From contig NW_026570259.1 of assembly GCF_019649055.1 (NCBI RefSeq), forward strand, positions 434,001-498,000: a stretch of DNA of 64,000 bases. The letters run 5' to 3'. The stretch's first letter is position 1. The number at the start of each line of letters is the position of its first letter. The notes below the pieces were generated by a model. That model worked only from the letters and a program-made list of their open reading frames with translations, was not told the DNA's origin and searched no databases. The stretch is from Paramacrobiotus metropolitanus (Eukaryota > Tardigrada > Eutardigrada > Parachela > Macrobiotidae). A program made the translations under genes and the position numbers. Positions 1 through 11,775 of the stretch are shown in pieces.

Positions 1-1002
1 TCTCACGTCTTCGCAGGATGATTTTCTTGTTAAGTTTTAGTCGTCGAGGTTCCAGTTCCAGGATTTTTAATTCTGTGGCTTGCAGTTCTTCCTGCGTTAA
101 AAACAAAAACATGTTCCGACAAACGATAAAATAAGATTCTCGTTTCCTGTAACTTGTAAGGACATTGTCAATTGGCGAGATATTTCATAAATCGATACAC
201 AGCGACAGCGTATTCGCATGTAAAATGCTGAAAGTGAAAGTGTACTACATCGAATCACACCTCTCTTAACAGGAGAGCATCGTCCAGTTCGTCCTCGCTT
301 AATTCTCCTAAGTTGGCATCCAGCAGAAGTAAATGGCGGGCCTATCAACAGTAATATAGTTGCGCAACTGCACAACAACACATTAGTAGCTTGGAACTAA
401 CAGTAAGCGAACAGGAGTTTTAGGAGAGGGAAAAACATGTAAAACCACCAAGCGGACCTTATCCCAGCACTCTTCCGGTGTGTGAGAATTATCTCTTAAA
501 TGGAATTCGTCATCTTGTGATTGAATTAGTTCTTCTTCTCCTGATATCCAGGAAGCTGCCTACAATGTAAATATCTGTAAAATAAAGAGCGGCTATCGGT
601 AGGTCAATTCGCTTATTCTGCATTGATAGTTCGGCAGCTCTTAGCTTGATGTATTTTGGCTATTGACATTCTGAAAACTGGCACATCAGACTACATCTAG
701 AAAGTGGATTTCGATATCATTACGCTGCTTCTAAAACAGTGCTCCCTGTTTACCAATGACACGGGATACGTCGACCGGAGAGCGTCAGTGGTTCGCAGCG
801 CCGACAGCCTGTCCGTCCGGAAACTCTTAAGGGCGTTCTCCTGACAAATATTGCGTACGGCGCAAATGCGATTTGCATAGTCCCTTCCCGTGGGCAGCAT
901 TCTTCCTCCAAGCTGAACATTGTTATCAGTCAGCCAGCTGTGTATACGAAATTCATACAATATAGATGTGTAAGACGGCGGAGCACTTCGCAAAAGTGAA
1001 AC
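1..1002 (-). CDS. Unrecognised multi-exon gene, 3' end outside window
   Basis: Four exons can be read on the minus strand: 724-about 1002, 458-559, 261-341 and 1-91, the last continuing out of the window. Each junction has GT...AG introns (116-170 bp) and all are phase 0, which supports one real gene. The first exon reads RSAPPSYTSILYEF and continues to a donor after Ser-Ser. The next two are acidic (GEEELIQSQDDEF; LGELSEDELDDALL). The last is helical and charged (EELQATELKILELE), ending in a basic run. The true start is not found: the first in-frame ATG lies inside the first exon (MLPTGRDY), and the upstream acceptor near 1003 is only a guess. I do not recognise the family. No membrane segment is seen. 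Confidence 0.55.
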
Positions 1003-1677
1003 TTTTAACAAACAAATAAATCTGATGTGGCTCGACGAGTAATATTACAAATATAAGATTGTATATAACGCTTCCAAGATCATACCTAATCGCTTTGTTG
1101 AACCTCTGGAACCCTTATTGCAGGAAAAAGTAGTAATTTTATAGGTTTTTTATATTCGTTCAATTAAGTATAAAAATTGATATAAACTTAATTACATTCA
1201 TATCACATAATTATGGTGTTCATTGTAACACCGTATAAGCAAAAATTCATGATTACGGTATATCAGCTAATGAAATGACGTATGTACTGGTTCACGCTAG
1301 AGTAGCAAGCTAAGAAATAAGAATTGAATTACTTGCAAATTAAATTTTTGTTTTAAAAACTGTATTTTTACGTGTCACAGCATTATTTAAAATTTTATAA
1401 AACTAGTTGAAGGTGGAAGAAAAAATCGGAGGGCAATTCTGACTTTACGAGGTAGTTAGCCGTATTGGCTGTTTAACTATCACACTTTTACTCCTTGATG
1501 CTTGACCAATTTATGTATCACTGATCGCATTTGTCTCTTTCTGGAATCACCATCTCATTTATTGATAATAAACGTTAACGTTTTTTTTTGTTTTAGATTT
1601 TAGCATAATAGACCAACAATCTGTTTCCACCAAGCTAAATGAATTACACAAGAGAACGGCTTATCAGAGCTCAACGT
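1003..1677. other. AT-rich intergenic stretch
   Basis: No exon with a coding pattern is seen here. It separates the unrecognised minus-strand gene from the stop codon of the PHD-finger gene and probably holds the 5' part or promoter of the former. Poly-T at about 1580-1590 is the only simple sequence noted. Confidence 0.4.
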
Positions 1678-3340
1678 TCAGCTGAGTGGCGGTATTGCAG
1701 CTGCCTGAGTAGTACTCGTATTTTCGTCATTTTCCTTATTTCTTTTGGTTAGCAACAACTGATCGAGTTTACTAGAGCCGTGTCTTATCACTGCTTCCCG
1801 GTCAGTCCGCCCATCGCTTTTTCGTAAAGCGGGTTTGCCAACAGCACATTTCTTAACGCCTCCATCCACAGAGTGGCCTCCGCTCGTTCGGACAGAATTT
1901 AGCGGCGGCTGCATTTTTGTTGGAGATTCTATTTTCTCCGGTTCCGAAAACAGTCGGGGATGCTTAAGAAGCCGCTTTACGCTGGCCTCGCTCTTCTTTT
2001 GTTCAGGAGTACGAGGAAGTTTCACTTCCTCCACATGCTTATCAGGCGCCTGCTTCCGTTTCCATCCACGTTTGCGCAGCGGTTCGGGTGGAATAGGTTG
2101 CGCTGGCGAATCCGTTTTACTACTTTCCACTGCTGTAGATGAACTGGCCTCGTTTCCTAGGATATGTCAAAGAATGTTTTGTGAGTAATCAGTAATTTCC
2201 AGAATGAGCGATAGGCTACTTTTACCATCAACGGGTAGTGACATCGCGTACGCGGTGAACGCTCTGTACGCTTCCTCGGAATCGGCAAGAGGTAGTTTTC
2301 GAGATGCATCGCATACGTGGCATTTGTATCCATCCGTGTCGTTATCAGAGACACCGACGCACATAATGTGCTGCCATTTACCGCATTGCTCACATTCGAT
2401 TTGCGGCCCAATATCCCAACAACACATGCAAATGCAGTTGATGGCGTCATCAACCTTGGCTCTGGGTTTTTTCACAGGCTTCTCCGGCAACGGTATTTTC
2501 GGCTTTCTTCCTGGTTTACGACCGGGGCGCTTCTTTTCTTTCGTTTCATTCATATGTTTATCTTGTTGCATCTATAAAGACAACACCAAAATCTTAATCA
2601 TATCTTATTTAAACTGCGAGTGTGGAAGCTTTTAAGCACGTTCAAATCGCCAGACTAATATGCTACTTTTTGTAGCTTGACATCGTAAAAATTGATTCAA
2701 AAGTGATATGTAAATTTGTGGTAGAAAAAGACTGACCTTTGTTAGCCGCAGTTTAGACCAGCCCTTTTTCTGAGAGCTGTACTTCAGCAGTTTTCGCCTG
2801 GGTCGGAAGCCATATTCAGGACCGAAATCTGCTCTTTTGAAGTGGGTAGCCCAGTCTATGCTACTTGAAGATGAAGCGGCCTTGATCTGATCAGCGAAGG
2901 GTTTTTCGTTAGGGGATGAAGGCGGCGACAACGATGTAATGCTTGACAAAGGGATCTGGCTGCTGTTTTCCGTGCACTTAGATAACGATTGCTCGGAGCT
3001 AAACAAGGATCTGCATGATTCAGTGTCTTCTGCTGGACTTGATGGTTTGCAGTCAAAAAATAAACTTTCAATTTCCTTGGATGGTATTTCTTCGGTTGTT
3101 GAGGATGAAGGACTGCTGAGGTTTTTGCAGAGTGTCAAAGCCTGTGCATTGCAGAACTTATCGGACTGCTTTATGATGAATTCGAAAATGATCAATGATT
3201 CTTACCGGATGCTTTGGATAGAGGCCATCAAAAGGGCATAAGCCAATAAGACCATCAACGCTTTTACTGGCAAACGCAGAAAAATACGAAGGGTCTTCTT
3301 GTGCTAGTACTTTGTTTCGCTGCAGGATAATTTTCTTCAT
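1678..3340 (-). CDS. PHD-finger protein, four exons
   Basis: Exons 3206-3340, 2737-3165, 2226-2571 and 1678-2156 join in phase to give 462 codons plus stop, starting MKKIILQRNKV. The first intron is only 40 bp (3166-3205). Residues about 234-277 form a PHD zinc finger (CICMCC, then IECEQCGKWQHIMC, then KCHVC; Cys4-His-Cys3), closest by eye to the fingers of PHF20 and KMT2E. Such fingers bind histone H3 tails, so a nuclear chromatin-reader role is inferred. Just before the finger is an AT-hook-like basic run (RPGRKPGRKPK). Exon 2 is Ser-rich and probably disordered. The last exon is Lys/Pro-rich and has no catalytic domain. No SET, Tudor or bromodomain is visible, so orthology is open. Confidence 0.8.
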
Positions 3341-4056
3341 ACTTTATTTGTTCTCTCACTTTACGCATTGAGACTCCCCATTCAGAATTAGAAGAGCTGA
3401 GCAAACAATTACGAAAACACGAGTAGGAAGCAAAGTTAGATCAGATTAGCAAAAGATTAGCAACTTTAGGGACTTGTTTTTAACGAAACATTGCAAAATA
3501 TCCGGTGGTTCAACGAAAACTTTGCAAGAACTGAAGCAAAAAAAGGGTAATCCTGACACGATTACTACTGAGTGCTCCTTCGATTTTGTAAAGCTAATAT
3601 AACTTATTCCTAGAAGTTTGATAACAACGGTGTGATGATGAATACCTCGAATACTTCGCTAGTTGCTACGAGATTTACTGAATAACTCGCCGAGTTTTTA
3701 CGTACTTGGTTGGTTGAGCGCACTGCAATTACTTAAGGTTTTAGGTTGCTGAAGTACTCGTTTTGCTTCTACAACGCTCGGTTATGCTTACCGGTGTACG
3801 CTGAATGGATATCGAATGTGTATGCGAAAAAAGTGGCTAAAGATTTTCCAGCACAATATATCTAATGCGGCTTACGATTTTGATGTTTTATTCTACTTTT
3901 TAATTCTATCAATCTCTTGTAGATGTTTACTCCAAATGCTTGAATGTAAACTAAGTTTGATGTTCAAGCATTAACTGCAGCACTGACGGAAACAGGATGA
4001 CAAAGTCAAATGCAAAAAATAAACGGTTACTAACCCTAAGTCTTGCATTTTGCAGT
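3341..4056. other. Intergenic, between two minus-strand genes
   Basis: Holds the promoter side of the PHD-finger gene and the 3' flank of the CIBAR-like gene. No extra exon is seen. Confidence 0.4.
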
Positions 4057-6385
4057 CTATGCAGATTTATCCGTGACCACTTCCGATAACTGCTTGCTCG
4101 ACTTAACAGACAGACGATGTGCTAGATCAGAAACCAGCGGTTTATCATTACGGTTTACTGAGACGTTCACTTGTGGCGCAGTCGACGTCCCGTCATCGCT
4201 GTTTGCCTTAAGATCTTGCTCGTTATCATCTTCCTTCCGGATATTTGCAATTTCTCGCACGTCAGTCGGTCTACTCGGTGTTGCATCCGCGATCTTCGAA
4301 GTCGTCACCGAGGCTGTAGTATTAGGCGCAATTTTATAAGTGCTGCTCATGTCGCTCTTGGTTTTACTGAGGTTGGTTCGCGGCCCATTGGACACTTCCG
4401 ACGGATACCATTGAGATGAACTCTGCTGCTGCTGAAGCTGCGGTCTGGATGGCTGTTTTCTCAAAGAAGCAGCCGAACTCGGATGCAGCTGCGCCAAATT
4501 TCTCGTTGAAATTTGTTGCAGTAACTTCTCGGTTTTGCTCATGCCAGTAGCGATGTCCCTGCGATCTTCTGGTTTACGCCCACTCGACGGTAAGCTTCTG
4601 CTGGATACCTTCTTACGCATACTCTTGTATGACCTGTGGCTATCTTTGGTCGCCAGTTGTTCCAATAGCGACTGTGAAGAGCTTAGTTTTGAGTGCAGCA
4701 AAGTTGAACCTGAGCCGGGATGGACAGATGTCCGTGAAGAAACCTGACGTTCTTCGAAATTGCTGCCAACCAAAGCCATATTACTCGGTCCGTCGGAAAA
4801 CTCTTCCTCGGGTTCGCCGAAAAATGCTACACATCTAGCAGTTTGGTTCTCCTTCCCGCGGATACATTTCACAATATCGTCTCCGTCAAGCGGCTCAGCC
4901 GAAATATTTGAATCCGAGAATATTTCGTCTTCTGGCTTCTTCATGCTATGGGTAGAGCTTACTGGGATTCCATCGGCAATGCCTTCTTTCTGGAAGTTTG
5001 CCTTCAGTTCGTCAATGGTTTCGCAAGCTGTCATGTAATTTGGACCGATTTGCAGCTCCATGCGGAAAGTGTCTAGATCCATGTCGATATCGACATCCAA
5101 CAGTTCATTGTACGCATGGCTGTACAACTCTATCACTCTGGCATGATAAGCAATCTCAATCTCACAAAAGTTGAGCAATACCCGGCGCATATCTTCTAGC
5201 TTTTGTTGTTCAAATTTATCCGAACGTCGCTGCAGCAGTTCTTGTGCCCGTTTGCTATCATTCGCTGCCATATTAGCGCTTTCCAGTTTCTGTTGTCGCC
5301 TCGGCTCGCTGAGGGAGATGTCCGACTGAAGTCGCAGATACTGCTCAGTTTGTCGTTGCTCCCGCTCTCGAATATGCAGGCCCTTTTGCACTTCATCCTT
5401 GATTGTATGACAAAGAAATCCATATTTTGCGAACCCTGCAAGATACCAAAGACAGTGATGAGGACAGAAAGTAAAGAAATTGTCTAACACACCAGCTAAA
5501 TCGCACCAGATATGACCTTTGCTTCAATCCGACTGATCCTAGCTTGCTCGTAATCTTGTACAGTGGCCAGCGCATGTGCGAATTCCGTTATGGCTTTTTT
5601 AGTTTGTGGGCAGCAGCATGACTGGACTTCAGTAAACTGGGAGAAGGCACGGGAAAGCTCGTCGCCGCCATCCCTAATTTCACCGATTCTCCGCGAATAG
5701 GACGCATACTATAAACAAACCACGAAGTTAAGCAAAAAACAGCTTCGCTATTACTTTGCGAGAAATATGTATAAATATTTTTCAAAATAATTGTCTTTAA
5801 CTTTTATGTGGCAATGCTATCGTTCCATCAAAAGCCATTGTCACTGTTGTGCTGAGGAAATTCATCTAAAGTGTCGAAACAAATAAGCTTTCCCAGCTGA
5901 GTCAAAGAAACAAACATGCGATACTTTATACAGATTACCAAACTTCTGGTTCTGCTAATGACCTTTATACTGCTCTTAAAATGTGCCTTATGGCTTTTTG
6001 GTGATGTCTAAATTACTGCAGCGGATAGACTGAGTTTTATCATAAAAGTAAAAACGCAGTAAATAATTGTCTCAGTTTGAGTTTGCTACTAAGTTTTAGC
6101 AGTCGAAATTGCTGTCAAAGACTAATTAAGAAGTAACTCTGCAATTGAAATTTCTGAATTAAAAGGTAATTTATATAAACTTACGATCCTACAGAGGTTT
6201 CCAAAATTAAATTGTGTGGTTTCCACTCGATCTAGTATAAGTCTTGCTTGATATTCCAATGAATCAGTGGCATACGGACACGCAGAAAGAGATCTGCATT
6301 GCTGTTGGTATTCCCACGAGACTTTACTTGGCATTGTTCTGCGTTGCAAAACTATTCCCTGCATTTTTTGTCCTTTAAAGGTCAT
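4057..6385 (-). CDS. CIBAR1: CIBAR/FAM92 family BAR-domain protein with long C-terminal tail
   Basis: Exons 6185-6385, 5507-5708 and 4057-5435 join in phase to about 593 codons. The first about 225 residues follow the FAM92/CIBAR BAR domain: FNFGNLCRI, then SRIEAKVISGFAKYG, then FEQQKLEDMRRVLLNFCEIE and a VIELYSHAYNELLDVD block. In animals this family binds Chibby and membranes at the ciliary base and supports ciliogenesis. The rest (about 350 residues) is a Ser/Gln-rich disordered tail; human CIBAR1 is only about 289 residues, so the tail is lineage-specific or covers another function. The start used is the first ATG of the first exon (MTFKGQKM); a downstream ATG (MPSKVSWEY) is also possible. 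It lies head to head with ZMYND10, another ciliary gene. Confidence 0.82.
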
Positions 6386-7330
6386 CAGAGATCGTTTTTT
6401 GAAATGGCAGTGTGGAAAGGTCAACTTATCCTCCGCCACCGCTTCTGGTACGGTGCAGTAACCATAGCTACACCAAACTAAAACAATTCGGTAACTTTAA
6501 AATGAAACAACGCCATTCTTACTTACAGTAGCAAAAAGTCCCAAGGGGTTATAAACTGTGGGCCAGAGGCTTACGAGCGCTGCTACCACGGTGTATAATT
6601 TTACAAAGAAAACGCAAATTATTTATGGGAGCCTAAGAATGTTGTCGGCTTAACTGCCTAATTTCAAATTTTAGAACTTCCTTGATTTGCAACCGTTCTA
6701 TACTGCAGCTGTTTAATGAATTCACTTCGTAATTGTGTAAACTGACGTCACAATATTATCAGCCTACACAAGCTAGACTAATCTTACCCGAAAAGCATTA
6801 ATTTTGCGTCAGTATAATTCCGTGACTTACAGCACCTTGTGGTTAGTGCAGCGTTTAGAATGTTTTGAGATGCTCTCGCTTAAAGAATGTTGTTAAGTTT
6901 ATGGCGAGTAAGACTACAAAACCGAGCAGTTGTGTATTGTGAATACTTTGCAGATCATTTTCTCCTAAAGTCGTCGTAAATACTTCTCGGATTATTTTCC
7001 CGTCATGCATCAATCTGAAATCAGAGAAAGTTTTCTGTCGCTTCATGAAATAGAAAATTATGTTGAATCGCTGTGTTCGCTTTCGATGGAGGATATCGGA
7101 ACCCTGAAGTAAATATTTGTAATTACAGTAATTTGGAACAGCCATCGCACAAATGGCTTACTATCGTTAATTATTTGGTATGATTTTTGAGAGTCACTAG
7201 TAGTGCTGAAACCTATTGCAGCATGTGCATTGTGCATAAATAACTGTGGTCTATGGTCTTCCCGCTACGTTTGTTGGGCTCTGCTTTAAATAGCTTTAGG
7301 TGCTGCATTATTTTCTTCTATAATTGTTAG
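6386..7330. promoter_or_regulatory. Shared divergent promoter region of CIBAR-like gene and ZMYND10
   Basis: 945 bp separate the first ATG of the minus-strand CIBAR-like gene from that of ZMYND10 on the plus strand. A near-consensus RFX X-box lies at 6458-6471. An open frame at 6855-7145 (-) resembles nothing I know and may be chance or an unplaced exon. ZMYND10 proteins usually have about 28 more N-terminal residues, so a first coding exon of that gene could also hide here. Confidence 0.5.
6458..6471. promoter_or_regulatory. Candidate RFX X-box
   Basis: GTAACCATAGCTAC matches the X-box consensus GTNRCCATRGYAAC at 13 of 14 positions. It lies about 73 bp upstream of the CIBAR-like ATG, within the distance typical of ciliary X-boxes. 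RFX factors drive ciliary genes in animals; binding here is inferred. Confidence 0.55.
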
Positions 7331-9167
7331 ATGACAAATACTAATATTGATAGGTGGTTTAATCAGCATGAAATCTTGGAGAAGTTAAATATGCAGGCCC
7401 TTGTTGAAGCAAGAATCCAAGCAGAAGAATCGGTTCAAGAAAAATTCATTTTCTTCGACAAGGTATGAGTCATGTTTTGCACACTATAAAGTAGAAAAAA
7501 GTTTTAGTGGAGTGCGTATTCAAAATTGATGCCGTGATTTAGGCACCCTTGTTGGTAGAACTTCTAGTTCTACACGATTTGTGGAAAGAATGCGTTTTTC
7601 CAATCGTAGCACATCTCGTTCAGTCAAAAAATGCTCAAAGTTTCCCTACTTACATGGTGGTAAGACGTAAGCCCATAATTTTTGTATAGTATATATTGAC
7701 GCCCGTGGTGTAACACTTCCGTTCAGCAGACAGCCTTATTTATATCTACTGGTTTTCGTATTCTTGGCTTTATTTTTAGATAACGGTTATTGTAGAAGAA
7801 CTTATTTCCAGATGTACAGCATGGTCACCATTGCCAGTTTGCTGGAATCACTCACGTTCCGCTCAACATTCTGCGAAAATCTTGATGAAAGAGCGACTGA
7901 CCTTGTTGACGTTTGCCACGCAAATATTGTTAAAATGATCACAGGGTGAATTTTCTAGAAACCGTCTTCTAGGCATGCCTTATTTTTCACGCACGGAATG
8001 ATTCCTTGTGGTCGGGTTAACTTTTCCTATACAGATACTTACTCTTCTTGCGGCAGGAGATCTGATAAACACTTCCAGCAACAGAAATCCAGGATCTCAA
8101 AAAAATCGGACACACCTGACGATGCCCATCATCAGTTACTCCAGCAGCGGCTGGATATTGAAATGATACTTTCAGCCAAATCACTTGGTATTCTTTGTCA
8201 TTTAATTCAACATGCTCCATCCATTACACTGAGTGCTGTCTGCCGGATCTGTGATCATCATGATGTGCCTGTTTTTCTCGCTGACTTAATCGAACGCAAC
8301 CCTTGGAAAATTATGGATGGTGATCAGATGCATAAATTTATCGATGGCGAGTGGAAGCCTATCGCTCCAGACGACCGCATCTGCTTGACGCAGACGGAAG
8401 GTCAAATGTGGATGGCTCTGCACCAGTGCATATTAGGATCGGAATTCCGTGGAAAATATTACCTGAACGAGCACCGAAAGAACCGTCTGCTAAAAGTCCG
8501 ACCACTATTGACTGAAGTGTTGTTAGATCAGATCCCCGGATTAGTCGACGTTCAACGATGCTTAGACATGCTGGTATTTATGGAGACACCTATGCCTAAA
8601 AAAGGATTAATTATTGAGCAAGTATGCGTTCTTAAATCCAAAACTTAGTGGTAAACCATGCCGGTCGATGCTAATCCAAATATTTTATAGGCGCCAGTTG
8701 TGAGAGAAGCTTTATTTTCAGCTTATAAGGATCGCTGGGATCACCTAGCGCAGTGTCACGTGAATGTGACATGTAATGACCATCGGCTATTGAAAATGGT
8801 TGCTGCGAGGTAGGGGCAACAAATTTTTTTGCAAACCTTTTAGAACATCTTTCGTAGATCCCAGAATTCAACATTTGTTGTGTTAAGCTATTATTTTAAC
8901 TGGAAGTAAGGTAAGGCATTACATTTCCCACAGACAGAAGGTATTTTATGTTACAGAATGTCAGAAATTTACAGTACGGAGTCTATGGATCCGATCCTTC
9001 CTGAGCCAGCAAAATGTGCATGGTGCGGCTATGCGGCATCCAGAAAATGCTCAAGCTGTAAAGCCGAGTGGTATTGTCGTCGTGAATGTCAAGTAAAGCA
9101 TTGGAGCAAGCATAAAGAAGCGTGTAAACTTTTAACGCAACCGCTTTATACTAACAGTGCACAGTGA
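7331..9167 (+). CDS. ZMYND10: ZMYND10, MYND-finger dynein-arm assembly factor
   Basis: Exons 7331-7462, 7543-7659, 7812-7945, 8057-8621, 8691-8809 and 8957-9167 join in phase to 425 residues (human about 440). Family landmarks are in order: NQHEILEKLNMQAL, LWKECVFPIV, DLVDVCH, GQMWMALHQC, RLLKVRPLLTEVLLDQIP, and a C-terminal MYND zinc finger (CAWCGYAASRKCSSCKAEW, then CRRECQVKHWSKHKEAC). ZMYND10 acts in the cytoplasm with LRRC6 and chaperones to pre-assemble axonemal dynein arms. The start is the first ATG with an open frame; an upstream exon encoding about 28 residues may be missing. Its neighbour across the divergent promoter is also ciliary. Confidence 0.92.
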
Positions 9168-9473
9168 ATATAAGTAGGTTGTCTCCAGTACGTTGTGAAG
9201 ATTAATTTTGCCGACGACGACGTTCGCAGATTACGCTTTGCAGTGTAAAATATATTTCATATCTACTACGAAAGTAAATTGTGTTAGCCGCCAGATCTTT
9301 CTGCTTTTAATAAAAGACACACTCAAAAACAGCACCAAAATATGTATTAACGCATCAAAGTTAAAATAAAAGCAACGTTCTTGTTGCCGGCAATACTCGC
9401 AAACATGATAATAAAATGTGTGGCGACAACGCCTACCAAAGTATTTCGTATTTGTAATAAAAAGCCCAAAAAG
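9168..9473. other. Convergent 3' ends of ZMYND10 and BTB gene
   Basis: 306 bp between two stop codons facing each other. An AATAAA-type signal near 9307-9313 could end the ZMYND10 transcript. No gene is seen. Confidence 0.4.
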
Positions 9474-11371
9474 CTACCGATTTTTATAAGGTCGAGGAGG
9501 AACAGTCGGAGCGCTATGACGAATTTGCTGTAGCTTGACTTTCGCTACCTGCAGTATACCAGGCGATTTGCGACCAGCGATCCCATCGTGAGTTGCACGG
9601 TGAGAGCGACTAACATTTCTTCGTGGTATATTTCGAGGAGGAGAAGCCGGTCGCGTACCCGGTGGTGATAATGGCGCTTTGATGGACCTCTCTCCCCGCT
9701 GAAATATTCCACGCCGGACAGAGGAGCGCCGAGGAGCCTCTGCATACGCGCTTTCCATCACGAAATCACCACTCTCGCTTCTGTAGACGCGGTGGGATTT
9801 TGTGGTTTTTGATGTCAGCGTACCATTCGAAAACCGGTTGCCGTGTGGTCCCGGAGAAGGTAAACTCCGCATCTTCGACCGTCCAGAGCCGGGTCGATGC
9901 TACAACCATAAAAATTGTAACTGGAAATTCTACTTGGATGCGAAGCTTGTTACTTTTGCTTCTCGTGTTGGCCACAAAGTATCGAAAGACGGATGGCGAT
10001 TGCTGGCCAAGGAAACCCGAATTCGGTTGACAACGGTTTGTGGATCTTCGTGCCGCAGAAACCTGACTCGAGGCAACGGTATGGGATAGTCTCTCCACGT
10101 GACATCATAGGATTTCAAGGTTGTGTACCTACAAACCGGAACGTAATTTGTTCTGTCCAATCGCAAACGATAAAAACGAGTCAACATTACCAAGTTGCAT
10201 CGATCAGCACCGGGCGGACATCGTTACTGCGCACGAGTTCTTGCTCCATATCGACGCATTTCAGTACCTCCTCGGTGGTCATGTATACCCATCTGACACA
10301 TTCCATTAAGCGCTTGAAATGGACTTTCCGTTCCGAACGGCGATAATTCATCCAGCGCATCGCGGCAATGAATATGTGCATCTCTGTCTAGCACAACCGT
10401 TTTCACTGATGCGCTGTGTCGTCAGAAAAACTGCTACTCACCTCGATAATAATATTATCGTCACCAAGCAGACGGCAAACTTTGTCCACGTCCCAGAGAA
10501 GAAAAACCGTCATTTTCGTTTGCGAGTAGAAATTAAGCGCCAATCTCTTATACGCTTCGGCATACAACGATTCTGCACCAGAACGCTCGGCCAGCTGAAA
10601 AGGTGTTCAAGTTAATTTTACGAGCACCTTGACAGGATTGGTGAAATCCCGATCAAACGATAATTGAAATTACAGTAATTTTGTTTACGTACCAACCTCC
10701 AGGGTTGTCATGAGATTCTCACTTGACAGGATAAGATCAACAAAATCACACGTCCTCTCCGCCAAGCCTTTCATTTGCAGTATCTGAGCCGAGGCCATGA
10801 CATCCATCGCGGTGACAAAGTTGATGTTGATGTCGCCCGAGTAAATGTACGTCAGAATGTCGTCCATGGCTCGCGGTTGCACACCGTCGGCTGGTACGTC
10901 CACTGGTAGCTGGTCTCCCGTGGAGTACAGAAGACTTTTAAAATAACTGGAATGTGCCGCTAGTGCCACGCGGTGGGCCAAGTGGCGTTTCCTTCCGCAC
11001 ACCACCGCGCAGTCGCAAGCACGCTCGTTCAGATGCATACTCAGAACGGCGCGGCCGATGTCGAAAAAATGTGTCGACCGGTCACGGCGTAAGATTAAGC
11101 GGGCGAAGGGAATTTCTTCCGGCAATATTACCGACGGGACTTTGTTGGTTGTGATAAGCTTGTTGGTGATCGCACATGTGGCGTTTTCTTCGTCAGCGGC
11201 GAATGACGCTGCTTTTGGTGGCTGATCTGGCGGTGTGTCTTCAGTAAAATTCACCGCAGCCGCTGCAGGAGCACTGTCAGCTTTGGCGCGCCGGGGAGGA
11301 GCTTCTTCGGTGGGAGGCACCGGTGCGCTGTTTCTCGGTCGTCTCAACGGTTTTTCATTACTGATGGACAT
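9474..11371 (-). CDS. BTB/POZ-BACK protein, five exons
   Basis: Exons 10697-11371, 10442-10594, 10191-10387, 9954-10128 and 9474-9899 join in phase to 541 residues; introns are 54-103 bp. Residues 1-100 are Pro/Ala-rich. A BTB domain follows (LNERACDCAVVCGRKRHLAH, HSSYFKSLLYS, DDILTYIYSGDININ), then a BACK-like helical region (LAERSGAESLYAEAYKRL; FIAAMRWMNYRRSERKVHF). BTB-BACK proteins are usually Cullin-3 ubiquitin-ligase adaptors. Here no kelch repeats follow: the next about 60 residues are unassigned (TLKSYDVTWRDYPIPL), and the tail is basic, Ser/Pro/Arg-rich and disordered. The substrate-binding part is therefore not recognisable, or the gene belongs to a non-kelch BTB group. Confidence 0.8.
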
Positions 11372-11605
11372 TAGAGCTGATCATGAGAAATTTTCGCATC
11401 GACATGACGATGCTTCGGCGGTCCAGTTTAACTGCAAGCGTCCATTTTATTTTAATACGTAACGTTCCTACGAAGTAAATGTACTGTGATGAAAAACAAT
11501 AACAATGAACTTAAGAGGATCTCTGATCCAGACGAATTAATGCGCATATAGTATTTAATCCATGTTTTCGTATTACGAGAAAGCGAACGCTAAAGACTAG
11601 CCAAC

Positions 11606-11775
11606 ATGATCCCCATGATCCGCTTTTTACTTGTGGTATTTATAATGCTGTCCGTATTTTTGTTCTTGCTATCAGAAAGTACCTACGCCAGTTGGCAAAG
11701 TGATAGGTACACATGATGTAATTCTAGCCAACGTTTTCTTTTCTTAGACATTCTATGGCAAAATCGCCCTGGTAA
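11606..11775 (+). CDS. Possible tiny secreted peptide (two exons)
   Basis: An ATG at 11606 opens a strongly hydrophobic leader (MIPMIRFLLVVFIMLSV, then FLFLLSESTYA) typical of a signal peptide. A donor at 11706/11707 (AG|gtacac) and a pyrimidine-rich acceptor ending at 11747 join in phase to a short second exon with stop at 11773-11775. The product would be 42 residues, with a mature part of about 15 beginning near SWQSDR. Without splicing the frame stops at 11716, giving 36 residues. No dibasic site or amidation signal is visible. It could be chance. Confidence 0.3.
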
